Assembly (NCBI GenBank): GCA_017476545.1
Contig: JAFUZP010000021.1
Span: 1 to 64,000, forward strand
Direction: 5' to 3'
Source: Alloprevotella sp.
GTDB taxonomy: Bacteria > Bacteroidota > Bacteroidia > Bacteroidales > Bacteroidaceae
Length of the DNA stretch: 64,000 nucleotides
Position numbers and translations under genes: made by a program. Position 1 is the first letter of the stretch. Each line of letters starts with the position of its first letter. The notes below the pieces were generated by a model. It was not told the origin of the DNA. It searched no databases and was given only the letters and a program-made list of their open reading frames with translations. Positions 7,053 to 17,085 of this stretch are shown here, piece after piece.

Positions 7053-10000
7053 ATGAAGCGTTACCAATTTCTGAACAACGTTTTCGGGTGGCTCGCCTTC
7101 GCGATAGCCGCCGTTACCTATTGCCTGACCGTGGAGCCGTCGGCAAGTTTTTGGGACTGCCCGGAGTTTATTTCGACCGCAGCCAAGCTGGAAGTAGGAC
7201 ACCCGCCAGGTGCGCCATTTTTCATGCTGACGGGTAATCTCTTCACACAGCTGGCAGGGCCGGAAAAAGCGGCACTCATGGTGAACATCATGTCGGCCTT
7301 GCTGTCGGCCTTGTGCATACTTTTCCTGTTCTGGACCATCACCCACCTGACGCGGATGCTTATCTGCGAGGACGGTAAGGTGCACACGCTGGGGCAGACT
7401 ATTACGGTGCTCGGCGCGGGAATGGTGGGGGCGTTGGCCTACACGTGGAGTGACACGTTCTGGTTCTCTGCCGTGGAAGGCGAAGTGTACGCCTACTCAT
7501 CCATGTTTACCGCATTGGTATTCTGGCTTATCTTGAAGTGGGAGGACCACGCGGACGAACCCCATAGCGACCGTTGGCTGGTACTTATTTTCTACCTGAC
7601 GGGTCTCAGTGTGGGCGTCCACCTGCTGAACCTGCTCTGCCTGCCCGCGATAGCGCTCGTTTACTATTACAAGAAAAGTCCGGACGCCAACCTGAAAGGC
7701 TCGCTCGTGGCACTCTGCATCGGCTTCCTGCTCGTGGCAGCGGTACTCTACGGCCTGGTGCCGGGCATCGTGAAGGTGGGTGGCTGGTTCGAGATCCTGT
7801 TCGTAAACTGGCTCGGCATGAGTTTCAATACGGGCATGGTGGTGTATGTCCTGCTGCTTGTGGCCGTCGTGGTGGCCGCTATCTGGAGCTCGACGATGAA
7901 TAACCGTACGCGGACGAACCTGCTCTACCTGCTCTCCGTCGGCCTGCTGGGTATTCCGTTCTTCGGGAAAGGCACGCTGTCCGTCGTCATCGGGCTGGTG
8001 CTGATTGCCGCGCTATACGTCCTGCTGAACTACAAGAAGGACGGTGAATACTTCGTGCGCAAACGCCTGCTGAATACCTCGCTCCTGTGTATGCTCGTGC
8101 TCATGATCGGCTACAGCAGCTATGCGGTCATCGTCATCCGTTCCGTGGCCAACCCGCCCATGGACCAGGACTCGCCCGAGGATATATTCTCGCTCGGTTC
8201 GTACCTGAACCGCGAGCAGTACGGCAATACGCCCCTCTTCCGGGGGCAGGCATATACCTCGCAGGCCGTGGCGACGAAGACTAAGGATGTGTGGCACAGG
8301 GTGGAGAAACTGCGGCCCGGCGAACCGGACGCTTACGAGAGCGTAGAGGAGGTGGATGCGTTGGTGTACCCCTCAGAACTGACCATGCTCTTCCCCCGTA
8401 TGCACTCGCAAAACTATGCGCAGGCCTACGAGGACTGGCTCGGCGGGGTGACGCTGCGCGACGTGGACTTCACGTATGAAGGGAACGTCTATCCGGGTGA
8501 ACTGCCGACACAGGCGGACAATATACGCTTCTTCCTGAGCTACCAGGTGAACTTCATGTACTGGCGCTACTTTATGTGGAACTTCGCCGGGCGGCAGAAC
8601 GGCGTGCAGAGCCACGGGGAGAAGGAGCACGGGAACTGGCTGACGGGCATCCCCTTCATCGACAACTGGGCTTACGGCGACCAAAGCCTGCTGCCCGATG
8701 AACTGAAGGAGGACAAGGGGCACAACGTATTCTACTGTCTGCCGCTGCTGCTGGGGCTGTTAGGCCTCTTCTGGCAAGCGTATAAGGGCGAGAAGGGCGT
8801 GCGCCAGTTCTGGGTTGTCTTCTTCCTGTTCTTCATGACGGGGCTGGCCATCGTGCTTTACCTGAACCAGACGCCGCAACAGCCGCGTGAGCGCGACTAC
8901 GCCTACGCGGGCTCGTTCTATGCTTACGCCATATGGATTGGTCTCGGCGTGGCTGCTCTCGCCGAACTCTTGCGGAAGGCCGCGAAGAAGCTCGGTGAGG
9001 TGCCGGCAGCTATAGCGGCAAGCGTGCTGGGCATCCTCGTGCCGCTACAAATGGTCAGTCAGACGTGGGATGACCACGACCGCTCGGGCAGATACGCCTG
9101 CCGCGATTTCGGACTGAACTACCTGAACACCATGCCCGAGAAACTCGCCGACGGGACGCCCGCCAACCCGATTATATTCTCCAACGGCGACAACGATACC
9201 TTCCCGCTCTGGTACAACCAGGAGACGGAGGGCAACAGGACCGACGCGCGCGTCTGCAACCTTGAGTACCTGAACACTGAGTGGTACACGGACCAGATGG
9301 TACGCCCGGCATACGACTCGCCAGCACTGCCCATCGCCTGGATGCGCGCCGAATACGTGGATAACGGGAAGCACGGTTTCTTCCCCATCCGCGACGAGAA
9401 AGCGCAACTGGACGCACTGAAGCAGGAGAACCCCGACTTGGACCCCTATGAACTGACGTATATTCTCGACCACTATGTACGCAAGACGGGCGATGACAAG
9501 GGCTACTTCCCGACGGACTCCGTCGTAGTGCGCGTAAACCGGGCGAACGTCATCAACCAAGGCATCACGGTGCCCGACAGTACGGATATCCCGGAGAAAA
9601 TCAGCCTGTCCCTCAAGTGGGCGGCACAGCGCGGCGGCATGTACCGCAGCCAGGTCATGATTTACGAGATGCTGGCGCGCAACGAATGGAAACGCCCCAT
9701 GTATATGAGCGTGACGCTGGGTTATGATAATTATGCCGGCCTACACGACTACCTTGTGCTTGAGGGACTGGCTTACCGCATTACTCCTTTCAAACGCCAG
9801 ATGGGCGTACTGGATACGGAGAAGATGTACGACAACTTCATGACCCGCTTCCGTTTCGGCAACGTTGCCCAGGCAGGCGTTTATCTGGACGAGACAAATA
9901 TGCGTATGTGCCAGACGCACCGCCGTATGTTTACCATGCTGGCCCAGCGCCTGCTGATGGAAGGAAAACAGGATAAGGCACTGAAAGCGTTGCAGAAGAG

Positions 10001-10364
10001 CCTGCAAGCGTTTCCCCCGGCGACCGTTCCTTACGAACAGGACGACTACGACTTGGCGAATATGTGGTTGCAGGCAGGCGACAAGGCGCAGGCTGTGAAG
10101 GTAGCCAAGGAGGTGGCACGGCAGAATATGCAGTACCTGCAATGGTGCAACTCCCTGCGCGGCGACGCCCTCTATAGTTACCAGCGGAATTGTGCCCGCA
10201 GCGTGAGGGGTGTCTATCAGGCCGTGGGCATCTTGCAGGACGCCGGAGCGCCGGACTTCCAGGCATACGACCAGAAATTCCGCGCTGTCTGTGAGACGGA
10301 CGCCGGGCGCATGGGCCTCAGCCTGCTGGAGCAGGCCATGCAACAGTCCGACGCGGAGGAATAA
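7053..10364 (+). CDS. DUF2723 membrane protein with C-terminal TPR-like region
   Basis: A 1103-aa inner-membrane protein. The N terminus carries the DUF2723 signature (EPSASFWDCPEFISTAAKLE, then GHPPGAPFF) in a membrane part with about a dozen hydrophobic segments. This family is related in layout to GT-C/PMT-type glycosyltransferases, and protein O-glycosylation is a reasonable guess but not shown. The middle part (about 400-850) has large soluble loops with RERDYAYAGSFYAYAIW. Residues 950-1090 are helical repeats resembling TPRs (MEGKQDKALKALQKSLQ). Length and organisation match the Bacteroidales members. The downstream deacetylase follows after 15 bp and is probably co-transcribed. Confidence 0.85.
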   Translation: MKRYQFLNNVFGWLAFAIAAVTYCLTVEPSASFWDCPEFISTAAKLEVGHPPGAPFFMLTGNLFTQLAGPEKAALMVNIMSALLSALCILFLFWTITHLTRMLICEDGKVHTLGQTITVLGAGMVGALAYTWSDTFWFSAVEGEVYAYSSMFTALVFWLILKWEDHADEPHSDRWLVLIFYLTGLSVGVHLLNLLCLPAIALVYYYKKSPDANLKGSLVALCIGFLLVAAVLYGLVPGIVKVGGWFEILFVNWLGMSFNTGMVVYVLLLVAVVVAAIWSSTMNNRTRTNLLYLLSVGLLGIPFFGKGTLSVVIGLVLIAALYVLLNYKKDGEYFVRKRLLNTSLLCMLVLMIGYSSYAVIVIRSVANPPMDQDSPEDIFSLGSYLNREQYGNTPLFRGQAYTSQAVATKTKDVWHRVEKLRPGEPDAYESVEEVDALVYPSELTMLFPRMHSQNYAQAYEDWLGGVTLRDVDFTYEGNVYPGELPTQADNIRFFLSYQVNFMYWRYFMWNFAGRQNGVQSHGEKEHGNWLTGIPFIDNWAYGDQSLLPDELKEDKGHNVFYCLPLLLGLLGLFWQAYKGEKGVRQFWVVFFLFFMTGLAIVLYLNQTPQQPRERDYAYAGSFYAYAIWIGLGVAALAELLRKAAKKLGEVPAAIAASVLGILVPLQMVSQTWDDHDRSGRYACRDFGLNYLNTMPEKLADGTPANPIIFSNGDNDTFPLWYNQETEGNRTDARVCNLEYLNTEWYTDQMVRPAYDSPALPIAWMRAEYVDNGKHGFFPIRDEKAQLDALKQENPDLDPYELTYILDHYVRKTGDDKGYFPTDSVVVRVNRANVINQGITVPDSTDIPEKISLSLKWAAQRGGMYRSQVMIYEMLARNEWKRPMYMSVTLGYDNYAGLHDYLVLEGLAYRITPFKRQMGVLDTEKMYDNFMTRFRFGNVAQAGVYLDETNMRMCQTHRRMFTMLAQRLLMEGKQDKALKALQKSLQAFPPATVPYEQDDYDLANMWLQAGDKAQAVKVAKEVARQNMQYLQWCNSLRGDALYSYQRNCARSVRGVYQAVGILQDAGAPDFQAYDQKFRAVCETDAGRMGLSLLEQAMQQSDAEE

Positions 10365-10379
10365 AGCGGTGCGTCGCTG

Positions 10380-10991
10380 ATGTTCATCGAACAACCTGCG
10401 AAATTCTTGCGCTGGCTCTACCCGCTCGCCTTGTGGCGGATGGATAAGAGCCAGCGTGCCGTTTATCTGACGTTTGACGACGGCCCTATTCCAGAGGTAA
10501 CGCCATGGGTGCTGTCCGTCCTTGAGGAATATGGCATCAAGGCTACGTTCTTTATGGTGGGCGACAACGTGCGCAAGCACCCGGATATCTACGAAGCTGT
10601 GCGTATGGCGGGGCACCGGATAGGTAACCACACCTACAACCACATCGGCTCCCTGCGCCACGGCATCCGTAGCTACCTGCGGAATGTGGAGAAGGCGGAC
10701 GAACTGTTGCATACAGACCTGTTCCGTCCGCCTCACGGCTGGATGAAGCCCGCCGTCTATGCCGCTGTGCGGATGCGCTACAAGGTAGTTATGTGGGACC
10801 TCGTGACGCGGGACTACTCCACGCGCCTCAACGGACGCGATGTGCTACTGAATGTCCGTCGCTACACCCGCCCGGGGAGCATCATCACCTTCCACGACTC
10901 GCTCAAGAGTCACGACAAGATTCTGTACGCCCTGCCACGTGCCATCGAATGGTTGCAGTCCCAGGGCTATGAATTCCGCGTATTTCCCTAA
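10380..10991 (+). CDS. Polysaccharide deacetylase family protein (NodB domain)
   Basis: A 203-aa NodB-homology carbohydrate esterase of the CE4 type. Motif 1 TFDDGP (about residues 31-36) supplies the catalytic base and metal Asp, motif 2 HTYNH supplies the metal His pair, and motif 3 RPPHG is also intact. The late ITFHDS motif is present. Likely substrates are N-acetyl groups of peptidoglycan or another cell-surface polysaccharide; the substrate cannot be told. No signal peptide is obvious, but residues 4-20 are moderately hydrophobic. It starts 15 bp after the DUF2723 gene. Confidence 0.88.
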   Translation: MFIEQPAKFLRWLYPLALWRMDKSQRAVYLTFDDGPIPEVTPWVLSVLEEYGIKATFFMVGDNVRKHPDIYEAVRMAGHRIGNHTYNHIGSLRHGIRSYLRNVEKADELLHTDLFRPPHGWMKPAVYAAVRMRYKVVMWDLVTRDYSTRLNGRDVLLNVRRYTRPGSIITFHDSLKSHDKILYALPRAIEWLQSQGYEFRVFP

Positions 10992-11087
10992 ATACAGGAG
11001 AAGGAGAATAACGTGGCAGGGTGGAATATCGATTGCGCCCTGCAACGTATGCTTGCGAGTGATGCGTTAATGCTCCGATGTCAACCG

Positions 11088-11128
11088 TATAAAAAATCCT
11101 TGCATCCCACATCGGTCTTGCAAGGATT
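11088..11128 (-). terminator. Terminator of tRNA-Leu
   Basis: A 10-bp perfect stem (AATCCTTGCA / TGCAAGGATT) is followed on the minus strand by a run of T, directly after the tRNA. Confidence 0.85.
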
Positions 11129-11139
11129 CACTGTGCGAC

Positions 11140-11221
11140 TACTCCGAGCTGGGGTCGAACCGGCACGGGTTGCCCCACTGGTGTTTGAGACCAGCGCGTC
11201 AACCGATTCCGCCATCGGAGC
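11140..11221 (-). tRNA. tRNA-Leu (CAA)
   Basis: On the minus strand an 82-nt type II tRNA folds with acceptor GCTCCGA/TCGGAGT, anticodon stem CTGGT/ACCAG around loop CTCAAAC (anticodon CAA, leucine), a long variable arm (TGGGGCAACCCGT) and T loop TTCGACC. The T stem GCCGG/CCAGC has one C-A mismatch. CCA is not encoded. A -7-like box AAGGTTTG lies just upstream and a strong terminator follows. Confidence 0.92.
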
Positions 11222-11399
11222 ATTGCGGGTCCATACGCAAACCTTTTCTTGCAGTAGCAAGCGGCAGAGCCGATTATTTTCCCTGACGTCACATTTCAGG
11301 CGATGCGACGCCATTCCTCGCAAACATATCCCTTACGGATACACACAAAATACACGTGAATACTCCTTCTTGGGTATTGCGTGCATCTCTTCCCGCCCC

Positions 11400-11407
11400 T
11401 ACTTTTG
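11400..11407 (+). promoter_or_regulatory. -7 box (TACTTTTG) of the DUF2023-fldA operon
   Basis: TACTTTTGC is a perfect -7 match, 29 bp before the first possible start (11429) and 92 bp before the preferred start at 11492. Confidence 0.6.
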
Positions 11408-11491
11408 CATCCGAAAACATGACCGACAATGCCCACAACAGGTAATCAGCCAAAAGGCCGCCGCAGGACCATATCGCCCATATCTTCAGAG

Positions 11492-11845
11492 ATGAAGGTG
11501 CTGATGAACCACATCTACGAATTGCGCAAGGGCGTGCGCCAGATGGTGCTGTTCACCTGCAACAAGAAACATGGCGAGCATACCGCAGAGCGACTGAAGC
11601 GTCTGGGCTTCCACTACATATTGCAGCCCGTAGGCCGGCAAAACCTGAACGTGTACTTCGGACGCCGCGAATGTATTGAAGCGGTCAGGCTCATCGTTAC
11701 GCGGCCGCTAAACCTGCTCTCCCCCGAAGAGGACTTTATCCTTGGAGCCATGCTGGGATATGACATCTGCGCCCAGTGCGAACGCTACTGCAAGCGCAAG
11801 GTCTGTACGCAAACCATCAATAACCATTTAACAAAAGAAACATGA
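11492..11845 (+). CDS. DUF2023 family protein
   Basis: A 117-aa protein of the DUF2023 family, which regularly sits next to flavodoxin in Bacteroidales. The family start MNHIYELRKGVRQMVLFT is seen at the N terminus, and three or more cysteines lie in the C-terminal CAQCERYCKRKVC, suggesting metal or redox chemistry. An upstream in-frame ATG at 11429 adds 21 residues (MPTTGNQPKGRRRT...) that do not look like the family, so 11492 is chosen, though the promoter position would allow either. Its stop overlaps the fldA start as ATGA at 11842. Function unknown; the link to flavodoxin suggests a redox partner role. Confidence 0.8.
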   Translation: MKVLMNHIYELRKGVRQMVLFTCNKKHGEHTAERLKRLGFHYILQPVGRQNLNVYFGRRECIEAVRLIVTRPLNLLSPEEDFILGAMLGYDICAQCERYCKRKVCTQTINNHLTKET

Positions 11846-12336
11846 ACACTACAATTGTTATCTACGGTTCCACCACGGGAACCTGCGAGACCATCGCTGA
11901 ACGGATTGCCTCGAAGTTGGGCTGCCAAGCCCTAAACGTGCAGAATCTTTCTGCCGACATCATTGCTGCCCACCAAAACCTCATCCTCGGAACGTCTACC
12001 TGGGGCGCCGGGGAACTCCAAGACGACTGGTATGACGGGTTGAAAGCCCTGCAAGAAGCCGACCTCAAAGGAAAGACCATCGCCTTCTTCGGCTGCGGGG
12101 ACTGCTCCACGTATAGCGACACTTTCGTCGGCGGAATAGGCGAGCTCTACAACGGCCTCAAGGACAGCGGGGCGAACTTCATCGGCAGTGTGGACACTGG
12201 CGATTACACCTTCGATGGCTCGGAAGCCGTCATCGAAGGTAAATTTATAGGTCTTCCTCTTGACGACATCAACGAGGACGACAAGACGGACGAGCGCATC
12301 GCAACATGGATAGACCAGATTTCTCCACTCCTGTAA
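11842..12336 (+). CDS. fldA: Flavodoxin
   Basis: A 164-aa long-chain-type flavodoxin, an FMN-binding cytoplasmic electron carrier. The phosphate-binding loop YGSTTGTCETIA is at residues 8-19. The aromatic flavin-stacking loops STWGAGELQDDW and GCGDCSTYSDTFVGG follow at the expected places. It is translationally coupled to the DUF2023 gene by an ATGA overlap and shares its promoter at 11400. Electron donors and acceptors are not indicated by the neighbourhood. Confidence 0.95.
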   Translation: MNTTIVIYGSTTGTCETIAERIASKLGCQALNVQNLSADIIAAHQNLILGTSTWGAGELQDDWYDGLKALQEADLKGKTIAFFGCGDCSTYSDTFVGGIGELYNGLKDSGANFIGSVDTGDYTFDGSEAVIEGKFIGLPLDDINEDDKTDERIATWIDQISPLL

Positions 12337-12467
12337 CGACCGCCACTATTCAATAGAAAAGAATCGTTGCAGAAGAAGCTTTTATGACAATAGTACTAAG
12401 ATAGCAGTCCAGCGGTGTATGGCGGTGTAGCGAGGCGGCAAAAAATGGCGGGAAACTACGGGAAAGT

Positions 12468-12505
12468 AACTCCCCGGCACCCATATTTCGGGGTGTCGGG
12501 GAGTT
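12468..12505 (-). terminator. Strong hairpin terminating pnp
   Basis: AACTCCCCGGCACCC (12468-12482) pairs with GGGTGTCGGGGAGTT (12491-12505), 15 positions with one G-T pair and an 8-nt loop. It lies just after the pnp stop and may serve both directions, since fldA converges from the other side. No gene is seen in 12337-12467. Confidence 0.75.
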
Positions 12506-12530
12506 TGCGTTTCGGGAAACGGAGCGGAGG

Positions 12531-14783
12531 TTATTCCGCATCGTAGCGGTTGTTGCGGTAGTCATCGCGGAAACCACCCTCGCGGCGCGGACGGCGCTCG
12601 TTGCGGCGGTCGTCACGGCGCGGGCGACGTGCGGGACGTTCCTCCCATCCCTCGGGCTTCTCCTCAAGTACGCGGTGGCTCAGGCGGAACTTGCCTGTCT
12701 TCTCGTCAATCTCAAGGAGTTTCACGCGGATGGTATCCCCTTCCTGGATGCCGGCGTCCTCTACGGTTTCGAGGCGCTCCCAAGATATTTCGCTGATGTG
12801 GAGCAGGCCTTCCTTGCCCGGCATGAACTCTACGAAGCAGCCGTAGGGCATGATGCTGACAACCTTGGCGTCATACTCTTCACCAACTTCGGGCATAGCG
12901 ACGATGGCGCGAATCTTGGCTACGGCAGCATCAATGCTTTCCTTATTGGGTGCGCTCACCTGCACCTTGCCTACGCCGTCCTCCTCGTCGATTGTGATAA
13001 CCGTGCCGGTATCTTCCTGCATCCCCTGGATAATCTTTCCGCCGGGGCCGATAACGGCACCGATGAATTCCTTCGGAATCTCGAAAGCCACGATACGCGG
13101 CACTTGGGGCTTGAAGTCAGCGCGTGGTTCCGCGAGCGTCTCAGTCAGCTTGCCGAGGATGTGCTCGCGGCCTTCCTTGGCCTGCTGGAGAGCCTTCTCC
13201 AAAATCTCATAGGAGAGGCCGTCGCACTTGATGTCCATTTGGGTAGCCGTAAGACCTTTGAGCGTACCCGTTGTCTTGAAGTCCATATCACCGAGGTGGT
13301 CCTCATCGCCGAGGATATCGGAGAGGATGGCATACTTGTCTTCACCGGGGTTCTTGATGAGGCCCATTGCGATACCGCTGACGGGAGCCTTAACGGGCAC
13401 ACCGGCATCCATCAGGCTCAGCGTACCTGCGCACACCGTGGCCATAGAGCTGGAGCCGTTGCTCTCAAGGATATCGCTGACTACGCGGACCGTGTAGGGG
13501 AAGTCGGCGGGTATCATGTCCTTCAGGGCGCGCCATGCCAGATGGCCGTGGCCGATTTCGCGGCGACCCACGCCGCGCTGTGCCTTTGCCTCGCCCGTGG
13601 AGAAGGGCGGGAAGTTGTAGTGTAGCAGGAAGCGCATGTAGCTCTTGTCCAACACGTCGTCCACGAGCTTTTCGTCCAACTTCGTGCCGAGTGTGGCCGT
13701 TGCGAGGGCCTGTGTCTCACCACGGGTGAAGATGGCGCTGCCGTGGGGATAGGGAAGCGGCCCAGCCTCGCACCAGATGGGGCGTATCTCGTCGGTGCGG
13801 CGGCCGTCTAGGCGTTTGCCCTCGTCAAGGATGCAACGGCGCATTGCGTCCTTTTCCACATCGTGATAATACTTATCTATGAGTTCGTTCTTTCCGGCCA
13901 GTTCCTCGGGCGTGAGTTCGGGATGGGCGGTAGCGTAACGCTCCTTGAAGTCCTCGCGGATACGCTCAAAAGCATCAAAACGGGCGTGCTTCTCGAGTGC
14001 CTGCCCGGTGATGTCGTAGGCGGGCTGGTAGAGTTCGTTGCGCACCTGCTGTCGGAGCTCCTCATCGTTTACCTCATGGCAGTATTCCCGTTTCACATCG
14101 GTGCCGAGTTCCTTCATCAATTCTTTCTGCAGGCGGCACATGGGCTTGATGGCCTCATGGGCTACCTTGAGGGCCTGGAGCAGTGCGCTTTCGGGCACTT
14201 CCTTCATTTCCCCCTCAACCATCATGATATTCTCTTCCGTTGCGCCGACCATGATATCCATGTCGGCCTGCTTCAGCTGAGCCACAGTGGGATTAACGAC
14301 GTATTCGCCGTTGATTCGCGCTACGCGCACTTCGCTGATGGGGCCGTCAAAGGGGATGTCGGAGCAGGCCAGTGCGGCACTGGCTGCGAAACCGGCCAAA
14401 GCGTCGGGCAGATCCACCCCATCGGCACTGAACAGGATAATGTTCACATACACTTCTGCATGGTAGTCGCTGGGGAAGAGGGGACGTAGGGCGCGATCCA
14501 CGAGGCGGCTGGTCAGGATTTCGTTGTCGCCCGGGCGGCCTTCGCGCTTGGTGAAGCCGCCGGGGAACCGGCCGGCCGCGCTGTACTTCTCTCGGTAGTC
14601 ACACTGCAAAGGCATGAAGTCCGTACCCGGTACGGCATCCTTTGCGGCAGTGACGGTGGCCAGCAGCATCGTATTGTTGAAGCGGAGCATTACGCTCCCG
14701 TCCGCCTGCTTGGCCAGCTTGCCGGTCTCGATGCTGATGGCGCGGCCATCGGGCAGCGAGACGGTCTTGGTGATAACGTTCAT
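12531..14783 (-). CDS. pnp: Polyribonucleotide nucleotidyltransferase (PNPase)
   Basis: A phosphorolytic 3'-to-5' exoribonuclease of 750 aa. Two RNase PH-like domains are visible: the N-terminal half contains [21 protein letters not shown], and the second half has RRTDEIRPI and the catalytic region [14 protein letters not shown] ([17 protein letters not shown]) and S1 ([20 protein letters not shown]) domains follow. The C terminus is an Arg/Asp-rich tail ([18 protein letters not shown]) beyond the S1 domain that may bind RNA. Transcribed alone, with its own promoter and terminator. Confidence 0.97.
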   Translation of the reverse strand: MNVITKTVSLPDGRAISIETGKLAKQADGSVMLRFNNTMLLATVTAAKDAVPGTDFMPLQCDYREKYSAAGRFPGGFTKREGRPGDNEILTSRLVDRALRPLFPSDYHAEVYVNIILFSADGVDLPDALAGFAASAALACSDIPFDGPISEVRVARINGEYVVNPTVAQLKQADMDIMVGATEENIMMVEGEMKEVPESALLQALKVAHEAIKPMCRLQKELMKELGTDVKREYCHEVNDEELRQQVRNELYQPAYDITGQALEKHARFDAFERIREDFKERYATAHPELTPEELAGKNELIDKYYHDVEKDAMRRCILDEGKRLDGRRTDEIRPIWCEAGPLPYPHGSAIFTRGETQALATATLGTKLDEKLVDDVLDKSYMRFLLHYNFPPFSTGEAKAQRGVGRREIGHGHLAWRALKDMIPADFPYTVRVVSDILESNGSSSMATVCAGTLSLMDAGVPVKAPVSGIAMGLIKNPGEDKYAILSDILGDEDHLGDMDFKTTGTLKGLTATQMDIKCDGLSYEILEKALQQAKEGREHILGKLTETLAEPRADFKPQVPRIVAFEIPKEFIGAVIGPGGKIIQGMQEDTGTVITIDEEDGVGKVQVSAPNKESIDAAVAKIRAIVAMPEVGEEYDAKVVSIMPYGCFVEFMPGKEGLLHISEISWERLETVEDAGIQEGDTIRVKLLEIDEKTGKFRLSHRVLEEKPEGWEERPARRPRRDDRRNERRPRREGGFRDDYRNNRYDAE

Positions 14784-14832
14784 CGTCGTCTGTTTTTTAA
14801 TTGAAACTATATTACCTTTTTATAATCGGCGG

Positions 14833-14840
14833 CAAAATTA
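14833..14840 (-). promoter_or_regulatory. -7 box (TAATTTTG) of pnp
   Basis: On the minus strand TAATTTTGCC, 50 bp before the pnp start. The stretch from here to 14997 holds no recognisable gene. Confidence 0.5.
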
Positions 14841-14997
14841 GTGATTTATCTCGGAACTGCGGGAAAAAGGCCGTACGATTTTTGCATTGTCTGCTGCTGC
14901 GGGTGGTAGGTGCGGGCGGACGAGGGGGCATATCTGTCCGACTTCCCGTGTGCCAGATGTGCAACAGGAAAGCAATCCGATTGGCGGTGTGGATTCT

Positions 14998-15077
14998 TAA
15001 TTGCAGGGTTAGCGCGCCGTAACCCTGCGGTTAGGAAAAACTAACTCTATGGTTACGGAAAACTAACCGCAGGGATA
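14998..15077. repeat. Palindrome array, type A, locus 2
   Basis: Four units start at 14998, 15020, 15042 and 15064, exactly 22 bp apart: TAATTGCAGGGTTA, TAACCCTGCGGTTA, TAACTCTATGGTTA and TAACCGCAGGGATA, with spacers GCGCGCCG, GGAAAAAC and CGGAAAAC. It lies between the pnp promoter and the speA terminator. Confidence 0.92.
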
Positions 15078-15118
15078 AGAAAAACGGCGGACAGCAGTTC
15101 CATAGGCTGCCGTCCCGT
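15077..15118 (-). terminator. Terminator of speA
   Basis: On the minus strand GACGGCAG pairs with CTGCTGTC (one G-T), extended by ACGG/CCGT, then TTTTTCTTA. It abuts the type A array. Confidence 0.65.
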
Positions 15119-15139
15119 ATTTTTTCCGTAACGTATTTC

Positions 15140-17032
15140 CTACTCCAGATAGGTGTAGCCGTAGAGGCCTGCACGGTAGTTGGAAATGAACTCCTTCCCC
15201 TCCTCCGTCGTGATTTTTCCCTCGGCTACCGCCTTTCCCACCCACGTCTCCAGGCGGCGGACAAGGCGCTTCGGGTCGTACTGTACGTACTCCAGCACGT
15301 CTGCAACCGTCTCGCCGTCAATTGTCTTGTCTATGGTGTAACCGTCCTTGCCGACGGATATGTGGACGGCGTTCGTGTCGCCGAAAAGATTATGCATGTT
15401 GCCCAGGATTTCCTGGTACGCCCCCACGAGGAAGATGCCGATGTAGTAGCGTTCGCGCTGGCGCAGGGCGTGCAGCGGCAGGTAGGCCGTCTGGCGGGCG
15501 GAATTGACGTAAGCCGTAATCTTACCGTCCGAGTCGCAGGTGATGTCCTGCAATGTCGCGGAGCGCGTAGGCCGCTCGTCCAGGCGCGCAATCGGCATGA
15601 TGGGGAACAGTTGGTCGATGCCCCAGGAATCCGGCAGCGACTGGAAGAGCGAGAAATTGCAGAAGTACTTGTCCGCCGTGCGCTTGTCAATGTCTCTCAA
15701 CTCGTCCGGGACATGCTTCATGTGGTGGGCCAGTTCGGACACCTCGTGCGTTATGCTCCAGTAGAGGCTTTCCGCTTGTGCGCGGGTCTTCAGGTCGATC
15801 ATCCCCATGCGGAACAAATCGAGCGCCTGCTCGCGGATATCCTCCGCATCGTGCCAGTCCTCGAGTACCGACCGCTGGTTGATGTTGTCCCAGATCTCGG
15901 CCAGATCGCGCACAAGCTGGTGGTCATCGGGTGATGCCTCGAAGTCCTCCGGCATCTGGGCCGGCGTGGCGCTTTCCATCACGTCAAGGATAAGCACGCT
16001 GTGGTGGGCGGTGAGCGACCGGCCGCCCTCGGTGATGAGGTGCGGATGCGGGATGTTGTTCTTGTCGGCTGCATCCACAAAAGTGTACACGCAGTCGTTC
16101 ACGTACTCCTGGATGCTGTAATTGACGGAACTTTCGGAGTTGGAAGAGCGCGTACCATCGTAGTCCACGCCCAGTCCGCCACCGCAATCCACGAACTGCA
16201 CGTCAAAACCGAGCGCGCGGAGCTGCACATAGAACTGCGCAGCTTCACGCAGTGCAGTACTGATGCGGCGGATTTTCGTAATCTGGCTACCGATGTGGAA
16301 GTGTATCAGGCGCAGGCAGTCGCGCATCCCCATGCGGTCAAGGAGTTCCAAGGCTTCCAAGAGTTCGCTGGAGCTCAGTCCGAATTTTGAGGCGTCGCCG
16401 CCGCTTTCCTCCCACTTGCCGGCCCCGCTCGCCGCGAGTTTGATGCGTACGCCGAGATTGGGGCGTACGCCGAGCTTTTCCGCCGTCTTCGCGATGACGG
16501 ACAGTTCGGGCAGCTTCTCCACAACGAGGAATACGCGCTTCCCCATCTTCTGTGCGAGGAGCGCAAGCTCGATGTAGTTCTGGTCCTTGTGCCCGTTACA
16601 GATAATCAGGCTGTCGCTGTCCATGTTTGTGGCCAGGACAGCGTGCAATTCGGGCTTGGAACCGGCTTCCAGTCCCAGGTTGTACTTCTTCCCGTGGCTG
16701 ATGATTTCCTCCACCACGGGGCGCATCTGGTTTACCTTGATGGGGTAGATGATGAAGTGTTCCGCCTGGTAGTTGTACGTCTTGGCGGCTTGGTCGAAAC
16801 AGGCTGATGTCTTCTGAATGCGGTTGTCAAGGATATCGGGAAAGCGCAGTAGCATCGGTGCGGTGATGTCACGCTCGGCGAGTTCGTCCACCACGTCTTT
16901 CAGGTCCACTTGTACGCCGTCTTTCCGTGGCGACACATAGACGTGTCCCTTCTCGTTGATGCCGAAGTAATTCACGCCCCAGCCCTTAATGCCGTACAGC
17001 TCTTCGGAGTCTTCAATTTTCCACTTCTTCAT
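15140..17032 (-). CDS. speA: Biosynthetic arginine decarboxylase
   Basis: Converts arginine to agmatine, the first step toward putrescine and spermidine. The 630-aa protein is a fold-type III PLP enzyme: the lysine lies in YPIKVNQMRPVVEE near residue 100, the phosphate-binding glycines in DCGGGLGVDYDG, and the GRSLTAHHSVLI segment is characteristic of SpeA. The C-terminal DTNAVHISVGKDG region also fits. It is the last gene of a topA-aroK-speA row on the minus strand, 53 bp after aroK, with a terminator after its stop. Confidence 0.96.
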   Translation of the reverse strand: MKKWKIEDSEELYGIKGWGVNYFGINEKGHVYVSPRKDGVQVDLKDVVDELAERDITAPMLLRFPDILDNRIQKTSACFDQAAKTYNYQAEHFIIYPIKVNQMRPVVEEIISHGKKYNLGLEAGSKPELHAVLATNMDSDSLIICNGHKDQNYIELALLAQKMGKRVFLVVEKLPELSVIAKTAEKLGVRPNLGVRIKLAASGAGKWEESGGDASKFGLSSSELLEALELLDRMGMRDCLRLIHFHIGSQITKIRRISTALREAAQFYVQLRALGFDVQFVDCGGGLGVDYDGTRSSNSESSVNYSIQEYVNDCVYTFVDAADKNNIPHPHLITEGGRSLTAHHSVLILDVMESATPAQMPEDFEASPDDHQLVRDLAEIWDNINQRSVLEDWHDAEDIREQALDLFRMGMIDLKTRAQAESLYWSITHEVSELAHHMKHVPDELRDIDKRTADKYFCNFSLFQSLPDSWGIDQLFPIMPIARLDERPTRSATLQDITCDSDGKITAYVNSARQTAYLPLHALRQRERYYIGIFLVGAYQEILGNMHNLFGDTNAVHISVGKDGYTIDKTIDGETVADVLEYVQYDPKRLVRRLETWVGKAVAEGKITTEEGKEFISNYRAGLYGYTYLE

Positions 17033-17085
17033 TTCCGTTCTGTTTAGGGAGGCGGTACTTCGGGAGGTGGCCCGCCGTTTCCGCT

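Noticed and set aside
11095..11128. A type E or type A repeat unit near tRNA-Leu
   Set aside because: The inverted repeat is a simple terminator with a T-run and does not match any array unit.
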